Source: Choanephora cucurbitarum
Lineage: Eukaryota > Mucoromycota > Mucoromycetes > Mucorales > Choanephoraceae
Assembly (NCBI GenBank): GCA_025331435.1
Contig: JAIWNI010000034.1
Span: 215,687 to 279,686 of the forward strand
Length of the DNA: 64,000 bases
Reading direction: 5' to 3'
Below the pieces are notes generated by a model. That model made no database searches and had not been told where the DNA came from. It saw only the letters and a list, made by a program, of their open reading frames with translations. Made by a program: the position numbers and the translations under genes. Positions 11,320 through 21,513 of the stretch are shown here, in pieces; position 1 is the first letter of the stretch; each line of letters begins with the position of its first letter.

Positions 11320-14300
11320 ATGTCAAGAAAACACATTATTCGACAATTGATAGACAAAGATGCTTTAATTGATGCATTAATTTCACTTTATCATAATGCA
11401 ACTAAATGTCAGCCAAACGATAACCTAAATAAGTTCATTCAGTTATGTAAGAGAGCAGTCTGAAGAAAACAGGAGAAAGGCAGCTAACTCTACTAAATAG
11501 ATAAGCCAGTATACTATGAAATCATTCAATCTAAACTATCGATAAAAGACTTTCATATTATTCACAAAGACTCATTTGCGGAAGGTGCTTTCGGGAAAGT
11601 AACCATCGTCAAATCTAAAGACAATCAAACATATGCTATGAAAACATCCAATAAAGCGAAACTTATACACCAAATGGATCGTTCATCACCGATGGAAGAG
11701 CGACTGTTGTTGTCAATTGCAACTGACGAAAATGATCCATGGTTTCCGAAATTACATGCATCCTTTCAAGACAGAACCAACCTTTATTTAGTCATGGAAT
11801 ATGCTCCAGGTGGCGATTTACAAGGTCTTATGGAAAGAAGATCCTATGCACCTTTTGCCGAAGAAGAAGCTCGATTCTATTGCGCAGAACTAGTATTGGC
11901 GATTGAGAGAGTACATCAGCTGGGATTCATGCATCGTGATATTAAGCCTGGAAACATATTGATTGATAAGACAGGCCATATCAAATTAGGCGATTTTGGT
12001 TCTTGCATCTCCATTGATACCAACGTAATTATCTTCCTTTGACTATTTTCCTTGACAAGAAAATGATATTGATATTGTTATTTAGGATTACCTGTTTATG
12101 GTAGGCACTATGCCGTACGTTTCACCCGAGATGTGCAACTCCGAAGGTAGTAACCCTCTTGATGGACCTGCTTATGGTCCAGAAGTAGACTGGTGGTCCG
12201 TGGGTATTGTACTTTATGAGCTATTGTATGGTGATACCCCTTTTATTGGAACAGATATCAAGATTCAAATGAGTCTTTTAGATCCGAAGGTAAGGTTATG
12301 CCTTTTTTCTTTTTCCTTAAAAGAGCCTATCAACTCATATAAAGTCTATTTAGATTGAAGTTCAATACAATCCAAACATTGAAGTATCTAATGAAGCTCA
12401 AGATTTAATATCAAGGTAAAAAAGCGATATAGATAAAATGATATAGATAGAAGAATGAATAACCCATTGTGTTTTGTTCCGAAAGGCTATTGGCTAAATC
12501 AAAAGACAAAAGACTTGGCCTAAATGGTGTAGCAGAAATCAAATCACACCCCTTTTTTAGCTCTATCAATTGGGACTCAATACGAACAACAGCCACACCT
12601 CCATTTATACCAACCATCAGTTCACCTGACGATGTTACCTTCTTCTCGACTACAAAAAGTGAGGACGGAGCTACAAAATGGAAAGAAAACGACAGTATGT
12701 ATTCAGACAGTCTAGAAGATGAACTGAATGACCACGAATACCCCTTTATTGGCTATACCCACATTCATCATGGGACTCACCAGCATGAAGACAAAGATAC
12801 CAAATATCAACAAGAAATTGATCAATTACAAGAGCGGCATTTGAAAGAAACGCAAAAGCTAGAAGAGGAAATTCAACAACTCAAATCAAAACTTGAAACA
12901 GATCAGACAAGCAAGGAGCAAATACCTCAGCGCCTGAATCGACTGGCTCACCAGGACAATAAACCACCCCACTTAGATGAGCGCATGATACAGCTGCAAA
13001 AGAAGGAAAAGCAGAAGCTTCAAGATCAGATGATCCGCATGAAACAAGATTATGAACAGCAGATGAAGAAGGCACAACAGGAGCGAGCCAGTCTTCAGGC
13101 TTCATTTAATAGACAATTAATTGAAAAGGAGAAATTGCAGGCGGCCTTGGAATTAAATCATGCATCCCTCGACTTTCAAGAGACGATTGAACATCAGCAA
13201 TCACGACTTGAACAACTGGAGAGAGAGCTTGAAGAAAAATCAGCTCTATATGAACAAACCATTCAAGAAACAACATGGTCGCTTGAGCAAAAGATTCAAC
13301 AGACAACAGAAGCATATGAATTCGAAATGGATCAAAGCCGGCAACGTATCGCTGATCTGGAGAAAGAAGCGCAGTTGAGTGTCAAAGAAAAACATGATCA
13401 AGCCACAGAGACTGATGAGACTGATCTGTCGGCATTAAAACGATTGGAAGAAAAGCTGGAGTATGAAGTTGAAAAGACAAACAAGCTGAGAGAAAGATTC
13501 AAGCAAAAGTTGAAAGATCAATACCAAGACTTTAAGCTCCTCATCCAACAAGCGCGAGACGAAAGTTATCAATTAAGACAGCAGCTAGAAAAACAACAAG
13601 AACAAGAACAGATAAAAACATCCTCTGAAAAGAGAAAGTCGCTGCCTAAAGTGCCTTATTATCCACAGTCACCTGGAGAGAACAAAACGATCGTGAATGC
13701 CATGTGGAAGCGAGATAGAGAATCACTCAAGACAGTTCAACAAGCGCTAGAAGATTCAGAGGACCGACTCTCTTATGCTAAAAAGCAAATCATGCGTCTT
13801 AAAAAGGAAGTTAAATACTATCAAGCACATCCAACCAAAGCCAATGACTATGACTATGATGAAAAGCACTATGACCATGCAGTCAAGAATAAGCTAGACT
13901 ATGCCAACTATTCTAAGCCCACATACCTTCATTCGTCCAAGACCCATACTTCTTCCGAAAAACCAACTGTCTATCATGATTATACTGGCCTTGAATCAAA
14001 ATCGAAATTCTATAAATCTCTACAGTGTCGATCAAAAACACATTCAGACAGGTAAAGAGTATGCACACACACGTTGTAATTCCATGCTGATACATTGAAT
14101 AGAGCACAAGATATCCTTGAACGTATTCAACAAGAAAAAGATTTCATCCAGAGTACACAAAAGACACTGTTGGCTCGAGCACGCTTATCACGTACACGTA
14201 CTGATGTAGACAAAGAACTCAAAGTCTCTTTAGAACGATCTTATTATCAACTATCCATGTTAGAAACTCAACTAAAAGGAATCAGTCATTCCCCTTACCT

Positions 14301-14331
14301 TGCTGAACATACCAAAATAAATCCTCTTTAA
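11320..14331 (+). CDS. AGC kinase of the DMPK/MRCK/citron type with coiled-coil tail
   Basis: Six exons: 11320-11446, 11501-12024, 12086-12289, 12354-12415, 12486-14051 and 14103-14331, giving about 903 aa. The kinase domain spans about residues 60-345: SFAEGAFGKVTIV, YAMKTSNK (ATP lysine), MHRDIKPGN (catalytic loop), LGDFGSC (Mg loop; the SC is typical of DMPK/MRCK), TMPYVSPEM and DWWSVGIVLYELLYG. The first glycine of the GxGxxG loop is alanine. After a short AGC tail come about 500 residues of charged coiled coil. I see no C1, PH or CNH domain, unlike animal citron kinase or MRCK. In animals these kinases act with Rho-family GTPases on actomyosin and cytokinesis; a similar role here is inference. 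Confidence 0.8.
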
Positions 14332-14514
14332 TTAGTTTGAAACAAACTTAGTAAGAGCAAGAGAAAGAATACATTCCATTGGTTCATCCATTAAGCACAC
14401 CCCCATCTCCTCCTTTCTTTCTGATTAACTAGCTCACACTCATTTTTTTCTCTTTTTTTTTCTCCTCCGTCTTCTTCAAAGATAAGAAACACCTTTTCTT
14501 TTATTTTGTAAACT

Positions 14515-15432
14515 ATGGCAGCCAACAGTCTTCCTCCAGACCAAAGATATACGCGTTTAGAGAAATTAGGTGAAGGCACCTATGCAACAGTCTATAAAGG
14601 AAAAAGCAGAGTTACAGGTGAGATTGTTGCCTTGAAAGAAATACATCTGGATCCAGAAGAAGGTGCTCCATCTACAGCCATTCGAGAAATCTCTCTGATG
14701 AAGGAACTAAAGCACCCTAATATCATGCGACTTCAGGATATTATTCACACAGAAAATAAGCTGACACTTGTATTCGAATACATGGACCAAGACCTCAAGA
14801 AATACATGGACTCAGCTGCGCGCTCTACACATGGCGCTTTGGATGCCAATACCATCAAGTCGTTCATGTACCAACTCTTACGAGGTATTGCTTATTGCCA
14901 CGAGAACCGTGTTTTGCACAGAGATTTGAAACCACAGAACTTGCTTATCAACAAGCACCACCAGTTGAAACTAGGTGATTTTGGTCTTGCTCGTGCCTTT
15001 GGTATTCCTGTGAATACCTTTTCAAATGAAGTAGTAACATTATGGTATCGTGCACCAGATGTCTTGTTGGGTTCTCGTATGTATTCTACATCAATTGATA
15101 TCTGGTCCGCAGGTTGTATTATGGCAGAAATGTATACAGGACGACCCTTGTTTCCAGGCACCACCAATGAAGATCAACTTCAAAAGATTTTTCGCTTGAT
15201 GGGTACACCCAATGAGCAAACATGGCCCAATATATCTCAGTTGCCTGAATACAAGCCTGCTCAGGTAGCCTATCCACCTCAGCATATTTCTCAATTTTTG
15301 CCCACGATTGATACATGCGGTCTAGACTTGCTCAGTCGAATGCTTCAATATCAACCTCAGCTGAGAATTAGTGCCAAAGATGCATTAAATCATGCTTACT
15401 TTAATGATATTAGATACTTATTTACAGATTAA
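14515..15432 (+). CDS. PHO85: cyclin-dependent kinase PHO85
   Basis: An intronless gene of 305 codons. The whole length is a CDK fold: glycine loop [12 protein letters not shown], cyclin-binding helix [15 protein letters not shown] (close to the PSTAIRE variant of Pho85/CDK5), catalytic loop [21 protein letters not shown] and activation segment [13 protein letters not shown]. As in Pho85/CDK5, the activation loop carries serine rather than the usual phosphorylated threonine. In yeasts Pho85 works with several cyclins in phosphate signalling, glycogen control and polarity. It starts 183 bp after the upstream kinase gene and is convergent with the HAC1-type gene, with stops 127 bp apart. Conservation is high along its full length. 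Confidence 0.93.
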   Translation: MAANSLPPDQRYTRLEKLGEGTYATVYKGKSRVTGEIVALKEIHLDPEEGAPSTAIREISLMKELKHPNIMRLQDIIHTENKLTLVFEYMDQDLKKYMDSAARSTHGALDANTIKSFMYQLLRGIAYCHENRVLHRDLKPQNLLINKHHQLKLGDFGLARAFGIPVNTFSNEVVTLWYRAPDVLLGSRMYSTSIDIWSAGCIMAEMYTGRPLFPGTTNEDQLQKIFRLMGTPNEQTWPNISQLPEYKPAQVAYPPQHISQFLPTIDTCGLDLLSRMLQYQPQLRISAKDALNHAYFNDIRYLFTD

Positions 15433-15559
15433 AGAAATCAAGAGTTTTTTTTTATTACTTTGGAAGAAAAAATGCACATGAATTAAATAGTAAGAGAGTA
15501 TATGAAGTATAGACAAAAGAGAGGGGGAGAGATTGATGAAGATGGGAGGGTTAGGATAT

Positions 15560-16397
15560 TCATACCAGTGGAATTGAGAACAAGGAATCCCAGTTAAATA
15601 GATCGTCCAATTGAAAATCTTGGTTGACTATTGTGTTTGGTGAATATACAGTATCTTCATCTGAAGAGAATGAGGGTGATAACATAGGAGAAGGCAATCT
15701 TGTGGTAGAATCCAACACTTGAAGTTTTTGAGTATCATCTGTCGCTTGGTCAACAACCTCCGCTGCAGGGAAAAGGAAAATGGATTAGATCATGAAATTA
15801 TCAAAAAAAAAAATGGGTGGTAAACTTGGCTTTATGAGACGATATGGTATCCAGTTTTTTTTTTTTGAACTTTCTTCAATAACTAAGGCATTCCTTCTTT
15901 ACGATCCGTGCTGAATCGCAAAAGTCATTAAACAAGATAGGATGAACATTGTCAAACTTCATGTGTGGTAATTCAGTGAGTTGTCTTGTGATAGCCTCTA
16001 ATTGTGCAGTGATGAGAGCATTTTGAGCCTGCAATTGTTTCACTTGTTCATTCAATGCTTCATTCTGTTCTGTAAGTTGCTTGTTGTTAGACTCAAGTTC
16101 AGAAACATATCTACGCTTTTTATCGCGAGATTCTTGAGCTGCTGCACGATTACGAAGGATTCTTTCTTTTGTCTTTTGGTCTTTATCATCCAGTGAAAGT
16201 CTTGATTTCTTTGAAGCAACAGAATCATCTCTTTCAATACTCTTTCTCTTTTGATTGCCAGAAGCAACTGGAGGAGGAAGAGGAGAAACGATAGTAGAAG
16301 TAGTGGTTGCTACAAGAGGGTCAACAGCAAAATCCATAGGCAACGATAAGATATCGGCAAGTGAATTGTTGTTGTCGTTGTCGTTGTTGTTGGTCAT
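15560..16397 (-). CDS. HAC1: HAC1/XBP1-type bZIP factor (unfolded protein response)
   Basis: ATG at 16397. Without splicing the frame ends at 15876 (173 aa). Removing 15910-15766 joins 16397-15911 to 15765-15560 and gives 230 aa. The bZIP lies at about residues 75-140: basic region ERILRNRAAAQESRDKKRRY, then a leucine zipper with L/N/Q heptads. RNRAAAQESRDKK matches the HAC1/XBP1 class. The alternative C-terminus from exon 2 is acidic and aromatic (DFQLDDLFNWDSLFSIPLV), as expected of an activation domain. In HAC1/XBP1 biology the sensor IRE1 cuts the mRNA during ER stress and the religated mRNA encodes the active factor. No spliceosomal donor gives the correct phase with a good signal. The gene identity is strong; the IRE1 mechanism is inferred from structure and frame. 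Confidence 0.82.
15757..15773 (-). promoter_or_regulatory. HAC1: 3' IRE1-type hairpin of HAC1 intron
   Basis: Minus strand: a five-pair stem (15773-15769 with 15761-15757, two G-U pairs) closes the 7-nt loop CTGCAGC (15768-15762), a full match to C-N-G-C-N-G-N. The expected cut is between 15766 and 15765. Confidence 0.7.
15766..15910 (-). promoter_or_regulatory. HAC1: predicted IRE1-spliced intron of HAC1
   Basis: 145 nt between two hairpin loops. The length is not a multiple of three, so removal switches the reading frame. Cutting after the third loop base at both ends joins GATTCAG to CAGCGG and reads through into the acidic C-terminus. A polypyrimidine run precedes the 3' site, so a spliceosomal acceptor at CTGCAG is conceivable, but the only good donor (GTAAAG at 15903) gives the wrong phase with it. 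Confidence 0.72.
15814..15831 (-). promoter_or_regulatory. HAC1: HAC1 intron element complementary to the 5' leader
   Basis: Partner of the leader element at 16447-16464. It lies in the central part of the predicted intron, so excision by IRE1 would remove it and release the leader. Confidence 0.8.
15898..15922 (-). promoter_or_regulatory. HAC1: 5' IRE1-type hairpin of HAC1 intron
   Basis: On the minus strand a nine-pair stem (15922-15914 with 15906-15898, two G-U pairs) closes a 7-nt loop CAGCACG (15913-15907). The expected cut is after loop base 3 (15911). The loop fits the known C-N-G-[CA]-N-G-N pattern except at base 6, where C replaces G. Confidence 0.65.
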
Positions 16398-16446
16398 GAT
16401 TTTATAACAATAAAAAGGATTTTTATTTTTTTTTATTATTTGTTGG

Positions 16447-16464
16447 AGCCAAGTTTACCACCCA
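16447..16464 (-). promoter_or_regulatory. HAC1: HAC1 5' leader element complementary to the intron
   Basis: In the mRNA this leader segment, about 50 nt before the start codon, is perfectly complementary over 18 nt to 15814-15831 inside the predicted intron. On the plus strand the two sites form an exact inverted repeat (AGCCAAGTTTACCACCCA at 16447-16464). No such element is expected by chance in so short a transcript. Confidence 0.8.
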
Positions 16465-16469
16465 ATGAA

Positions 16470-19085
16470 GGATACAAATAAGAAAAAAAAGTACGTCTAA
16501 AGAGAGAAAAAAAAAAAGAAAAAAAAAACGCAAAGTTAACTTCATAGTCTGATTATTTAACCAGCACTCTGACCAATCAGATAGAAACACTTGTTACCGA
16601 GTCAAACTATAGACATAAAAAGAGAGAGTTGCTATTCTTGGAAACTGCTATTAAATAAGCGCAGTCGTTTTGGAACACTTGTCCAAATTGTCTTGGAAGT
16701 GCAAGTTTTATCTATAGTGTCATAAGCCCATGTACTTGATTATTGCAGTCAATACATTATCGCCTATCTCCTTTCCCTTTTACTAAATATGCCTTTTGTT
16801 TGTACCACTTTAAAGAATAAACATTTTCTGCAAATAGGCTTTCTTCAGAAATGCTAGTCTGAACAATGAATTGGTTGGCATTGATATCATATCGGATACT
16901 AAGGAAGATTAAGGCAGAAGAATCCAACTTGAGCTGGCTTTTATTCTTGACAAACGCACCTAATTAGTCATTCTTTATGCTATTTTTTTTTACAAGAGAA
17001 TATTAGGCACCATTCTGGTTCTATTACATAATCCAAGATCCTCTCTATTGCCGATATTTATGAGACACAGTGTACTCACATTGACTGTAACATACAGGAG
17101 AACATATATTAAAAAATAAAAAAAAAACTGGTTTGTGTTTCTTGACTCTCTTCATCTTCTTTTAAACAAGTCTATCATACAAACATCAATCGCTCCATGA
17201 CCCTAATCGATGCATTATCCTCTCAAAAGCACCAATTCATTGTTTTATAGAAACAGTGAGTGGAGCAACTTAGTAATTGGTCTCTTTTTAACTTTCTTTT
17301 TTTTTTCAGTCACACCAAGATTCGTTTGTATAGTGCGCATGCATGCTTCTTTTTTGTGAGTACGACAAAGAAAGTTTGAAGGCCCGTTTGCATAAGATGT
17401 TACACCTGACATCTTCTTTTGCTCTTTTATTTACTGTGGCTCTAATCTTGTGTAGCTGTAACGGAAAAAAGAACCGAATAGTAGTTTACATCGAATGTAT
17501 CAAGGCTATAAACTCAAAACCTGTTTGACATTGTGATCATTGTTTGTTGTATCTGTTTTAGCCCAATCACGCCATGAAGTGCCAAATAATTCTAGGCACT
17601 CTCTTGTCTCTTTAAAGGAAATCTCGGGAAGGAGGGAGTATCTATATTGATTGTTCACTGAAAGAAAAACGAATAAGTCTATGCCCTAGATTGATTCACA
17701 ATAAAGGCAGGATACACCGATCATCATCATCAAAAAAAGTTAGTGACGATTTCAACTTGAATAAACAATGAATGACCTGGAATCGCGTTAGAGACTATTT
17801 CTTCTCCTCTCTCCTTAATTGATTGGTAATGTGATATCATCTTAGATGAAATATCGAAATTCGATAAACATTAAGCAATTCTTTATTGAACAAGTAGTCA
17901 TTGTGATCTAAACTACATTTACTTCAAACAGATTATGTTTCAAAATTACTTAATCCGAGAGAAAGAGAGAAAAAGTCAATCAGCGGAAAGAAAAAAAAAA
18001 GATGGTTTGAAGATCAAAGACCCTGTTGAGCAACCCACTGTGTTCCTGGATTTGCTAAAGAAAGGAAACCGAAAGGGCAATTATACAAATAAGTTAACTT
18101 TGCAACACTTGTATTTCTAGGAGAGAGAAAGAGAGATGAAGGTAACTCTAAGCATAAATTTCCTTTCCCACTCTCTCTCTCTTCATCTCTTGTTCTATCA
18201 ACAACATGCGCAAACATTTTCCCGGTCAAAATGAAAGGCAAAAGGAGGTAAAAAAGCGAGAATAAGATGACACACGATTAATCTCCGTTTCAAACTATCG
18301 ATTCAAATCATACTGACCTGCGTATGTGTGTGTGACCCTCAGTGATGATGATTGGACTTTTCTAAATTATTCAAAGACAGGTTGGTCTGGGCAAAAAAAA
18401 AAAAAAAATAAACACAAACTTAATTTCAAGGCTTAATCATTTTAGTTATTCCAAACTTAACTATAATTGATAGTCCAAACCATTTAAAAAAAAGAGAGGG
18501 CAAATTAAACATCATTTAGTAAGAAGAAAAGGAGAAGAGAGCGTTTCTCTATTTCTTATTTGGAGATTGACTGTAAAAGAAACGATTGAGGTAGTACAAG
18601 GTCGTATGAAGATCCCTTTCCCGCTATAAGCTGCTGTTACTTTATGACAATGACATTTATTACTAAGATACACAAATTACTTTTTGCGTCTGGATGTTAC
18701 AGAACAAAAAAAAAAAGGGAAGTAGAGGGTATAAAAGAGAGAGTAAGAAAAAAGAAGTAAAGTAAACGGGCCAAAGAAAAAAAAAGAAAAACGCCTTAAA
18801 GTACTATCTCTCTTGTTGTTGATAAGATGCGGCGTTTGATTTCCGATAGTATTAGCCAATTTACTCTTTTCTTATTTTCTCTGTCTCTCTCTTGCTTTCT
18901 TTTTTTCTTACAGTAAGGTTACACAAATTTCGGAACACTTTTTTGGCTCTTTTTTTCACTTTAAGTTTAAATCAAAGTTTTTTTTTTTCTTTCTTAAAAG
19001 ACCATTCAGCTGTTGTTTTGCATTTCAATCTCTTTCTCTTTCTCTCTTCTTTCTTTCTTGTTTAAAAAAAATCATAAAGAAAAAG
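16470..19085. other. long gene-free interval
   Basis: About 2.6 kb between divergent HAC1 and NDT80-type genes. I see no protein-like frame or tRNA. It contains many A/T and CT tracts; the last 150 bp before 19086 are almost pure pyrimidine. Long upstream regions like this often hold regulatory sites for transcription-factor genes, but none can be named. Confidence 0.5.
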
Positions 19086-20641
19086 ATGAACTCTGTACAC
19101 GAAACCAAAGATTGGCAAGGAAACAGCTGCCAGCAACCACCTTTGCAGACACCACCTATTGCACTTGATTCGGCTGCTTCTCCTAAACTTTCCCATAGTG
19201 CAAACGCATTTCCAACTTCTCCTGCTAGTGCTTATCAACAAAACAATGTGTATCGAGCTCAATCACAGCAAAACATGTAAGTTTAAAGAAAAAATTGAGA
19301 CTTGTTATAATCATGGGCTTATAAAGACCGTGCATTATGCTGTACCTGTCGCTGTTTAAGTGCTACAGGTATCACATAAAAAAAAAAGATAAGAATGGCT
19401 TATTTATTTTATTTTTTCTAGGCAACCTTATACACCAACAGAAACAGACCCAAATGCAAGATTGCCTGGGTAAAGTTGATATCATTTATTTATTTAAACA
19501 GTTAGCTTTCTTTTTGCTGAAATCGGTGCTAACTGTTTTTTTTCTCTCCTTTAAAAATTATTGTTTATAGTATGATGGCGCATTCACAACCTGGAACACC
19601 TTGTCCAGAAAATAACAATGGCAACGTGACAAACCTTACATCCGAACCAGCTTTATACCAACAACCTCCTCCATTTGCTACTCGCAACGTCTGCAGAGGA
19701 AGATCTAACCTGTTTGCTAACGAAACCGGTCCTTACTTTAGTTCATCTAAGCCTTTTGATAACTTATATGCATCTGACAAACAGACACTGTAATGTGATA
19801 CATATCATTAGCATAGTAACATACTCATGGTTTTGATCTCAATAGATTATCAGTGCGTGTTCAATCAAAGATGGATCGAGGTTTCTTTTTAGCAGACAAC
19901 GATTGGACGTGTTACCGTCGTAACTACTTTCAAGTCAGCAGTGTCTTTTCTGTGCATGGCTTTAACCATTACTACTCTATCAATGAACCTCGTGTCTATG
20001 TCAAGTCAGATGAAGATGGTGCTCTTTACCCCGTTCAACGCTTCTTGCTTGGTATCTCAGCTCGAGTAGCCAACAGTGAAAAGGAAATCGATCTGATTCA
20101 ACATACACCTAAGCGTGACAAGGGTCCTCAATTCAAACCTGACCCTAAGCCTATTTCACCTGGTGGCAACCTGACAATGAGCTCAGTCGCTAATAATCAA
20201 AACATTGTCACTTTTGAACGTGTTCAGTTCAAGACAGCCACAGCCAACAATGGAAAGAGAAGAGCTGCTCAACAGTATTATATCTGTATCACTGAACTCT
20301 ATGCCGAGACAGACCGTAACCAGCTTGTGAAGGTCGCTTCTTGTCAATCTGCTCCCCTGGTGGTGCGTGGTAGAAGCCCTGGTCATTACGCCGATAACCA
20401 AGAACGTCATCATCCCTATGCTGCTTCATCTTCTGCACCTATCAACTCTGTTTCGGATGCAATGACATCTCAGCCTATGACGCCTCAGCCTACACCTCCC
20501 ATTCATCAAGAGAACAACAATCGCCAAATGATGTATAACTCTTACCCAAAGACACCTACTCAAGAAACATCACCTATGATGCAACATGGTTATGAACAAC
20601 CTAACCCTCCACCTCCCCCACCTCCTCAAGTTCAACAACAA

Positions 20642-20673
<32 letters not shown>

Positions 20674-21247
20674 ACACCAACAACAACAACAACACCAACA
20701 GCAGCAACAGCAACAACAACAACAACAATCTTCTTATTCGTATTATCCTGCTTACCCTTCTTATTCTCATGTTCAAGGTCAACAACCTCAACAACATCAA
20801 ATGGCACCCAGTGTTTCTTCACCCATGTCTCACCCTCCTATGCCATCTCCTTATGGTCATCATCCACAAGTGAACTATGCTGTTCATGATGGCAATCACT
20901 CTAATCCTTATGGCAATGAAGTCTACCACAACAACTCGACACCTACTACAGAAGAACCTAAGATGCCTCATCACTTCCATATGCAACAAACAGGACCTAT
21001 TGAGTCTCCCCATAGTGGCTATGACTGGCAACGTGCAAGATACAACAGTTCATCTTCTGGATCTTCTTCTGTTCCATCTCCTGGTGGTCAACAAGGTGAA
21101 CCTCAACAAGCCTATTTCCCTCACCATCATCACCCAGAAGGACGACCTTACTCACCTACCACACCTACCTATCCACCTAATATGATGCAATCAAGAAAAT
21201 ACAGCAGTACTGTATCCAATCTGATGAACAAACAACAACTTGCTTAA
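19086..21247 (+). CDS. NDT80/PhoG-type transcription factor
   Basis: Four exons: 19086-19276, 19422-19469, 19571-19789 and 19846-21247, in phase, about 619 aa. The DNA-binding region spans roughly residues 155-335: KMDRGFFLADNDWTCYRRNY, then FSVHGFNHYYSINEPRVYVK, and near its end FERVQFKTATANNGKRRAAQ followed by YYICITELYAE and SAPLVVRGRSPGHY. This is the Ndt80/PhoG fold found in yeast Ndt80, Aspergillus XprG and Neurospora VIB-1, which control meiosis, protease and phosphatase secretion or incompatibility responses. The N-terminus is disordered and the C-terminal half is P/Q/H-rich with a polyglutamine/histidine tract. Which of those roles applies here cannot be told from sequence. Confidence 0.85.
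20633..20728 (+). repeat. CAA/CAG microsatellite coding polyglutamine
   Basis: About 32 codons of CAA/CAG with two CAC (His) interruptions, inside the NDT80-type gene. Likely length-polymorphic. Confidence 0.9.
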
Positions 21248-21513
21248 TTGTGTCTTGTATATATAACTTGTACATGAAACAGTATCTCCTTTTTTTTTTC
21301 TTAAAAAAAGCAGGCAAAAAGAAGTGGAAGACGCTTATACCCTTTCTTTACCCTTCTCTCATTCTATTCGTCTTTTGAAAAGATGATATTACATATTTGT
21401 TTATTCTATTGTTATTAGCCCACCCTATTTTATACACACAAAAAAAAAAGAAATGTTATCCTTATACAATTAAACCTCTTAAATCAGAAAATGAAGCGTG
21501 TCCTTTTCTAAGA

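Noticed and set aside
15766..15903. Ordinary GT-AG intron in HAC1 (GTAAAG...CTGCAG)
   Set aside because: It gives the wrong reading frame for the acidic C-terminus. A GTAAAG...GGAG pair or a GTTATT...CTGCAG pair would keep frame but use poor sites; the hairpin-based cut explains both ends and the phase.
20570..20873. Leucine-, valine- and asparagine-rich open frames on both strands
   Set aside because: They are other-frame readings of the CAA/CAG tract in the NDT80-type gene.
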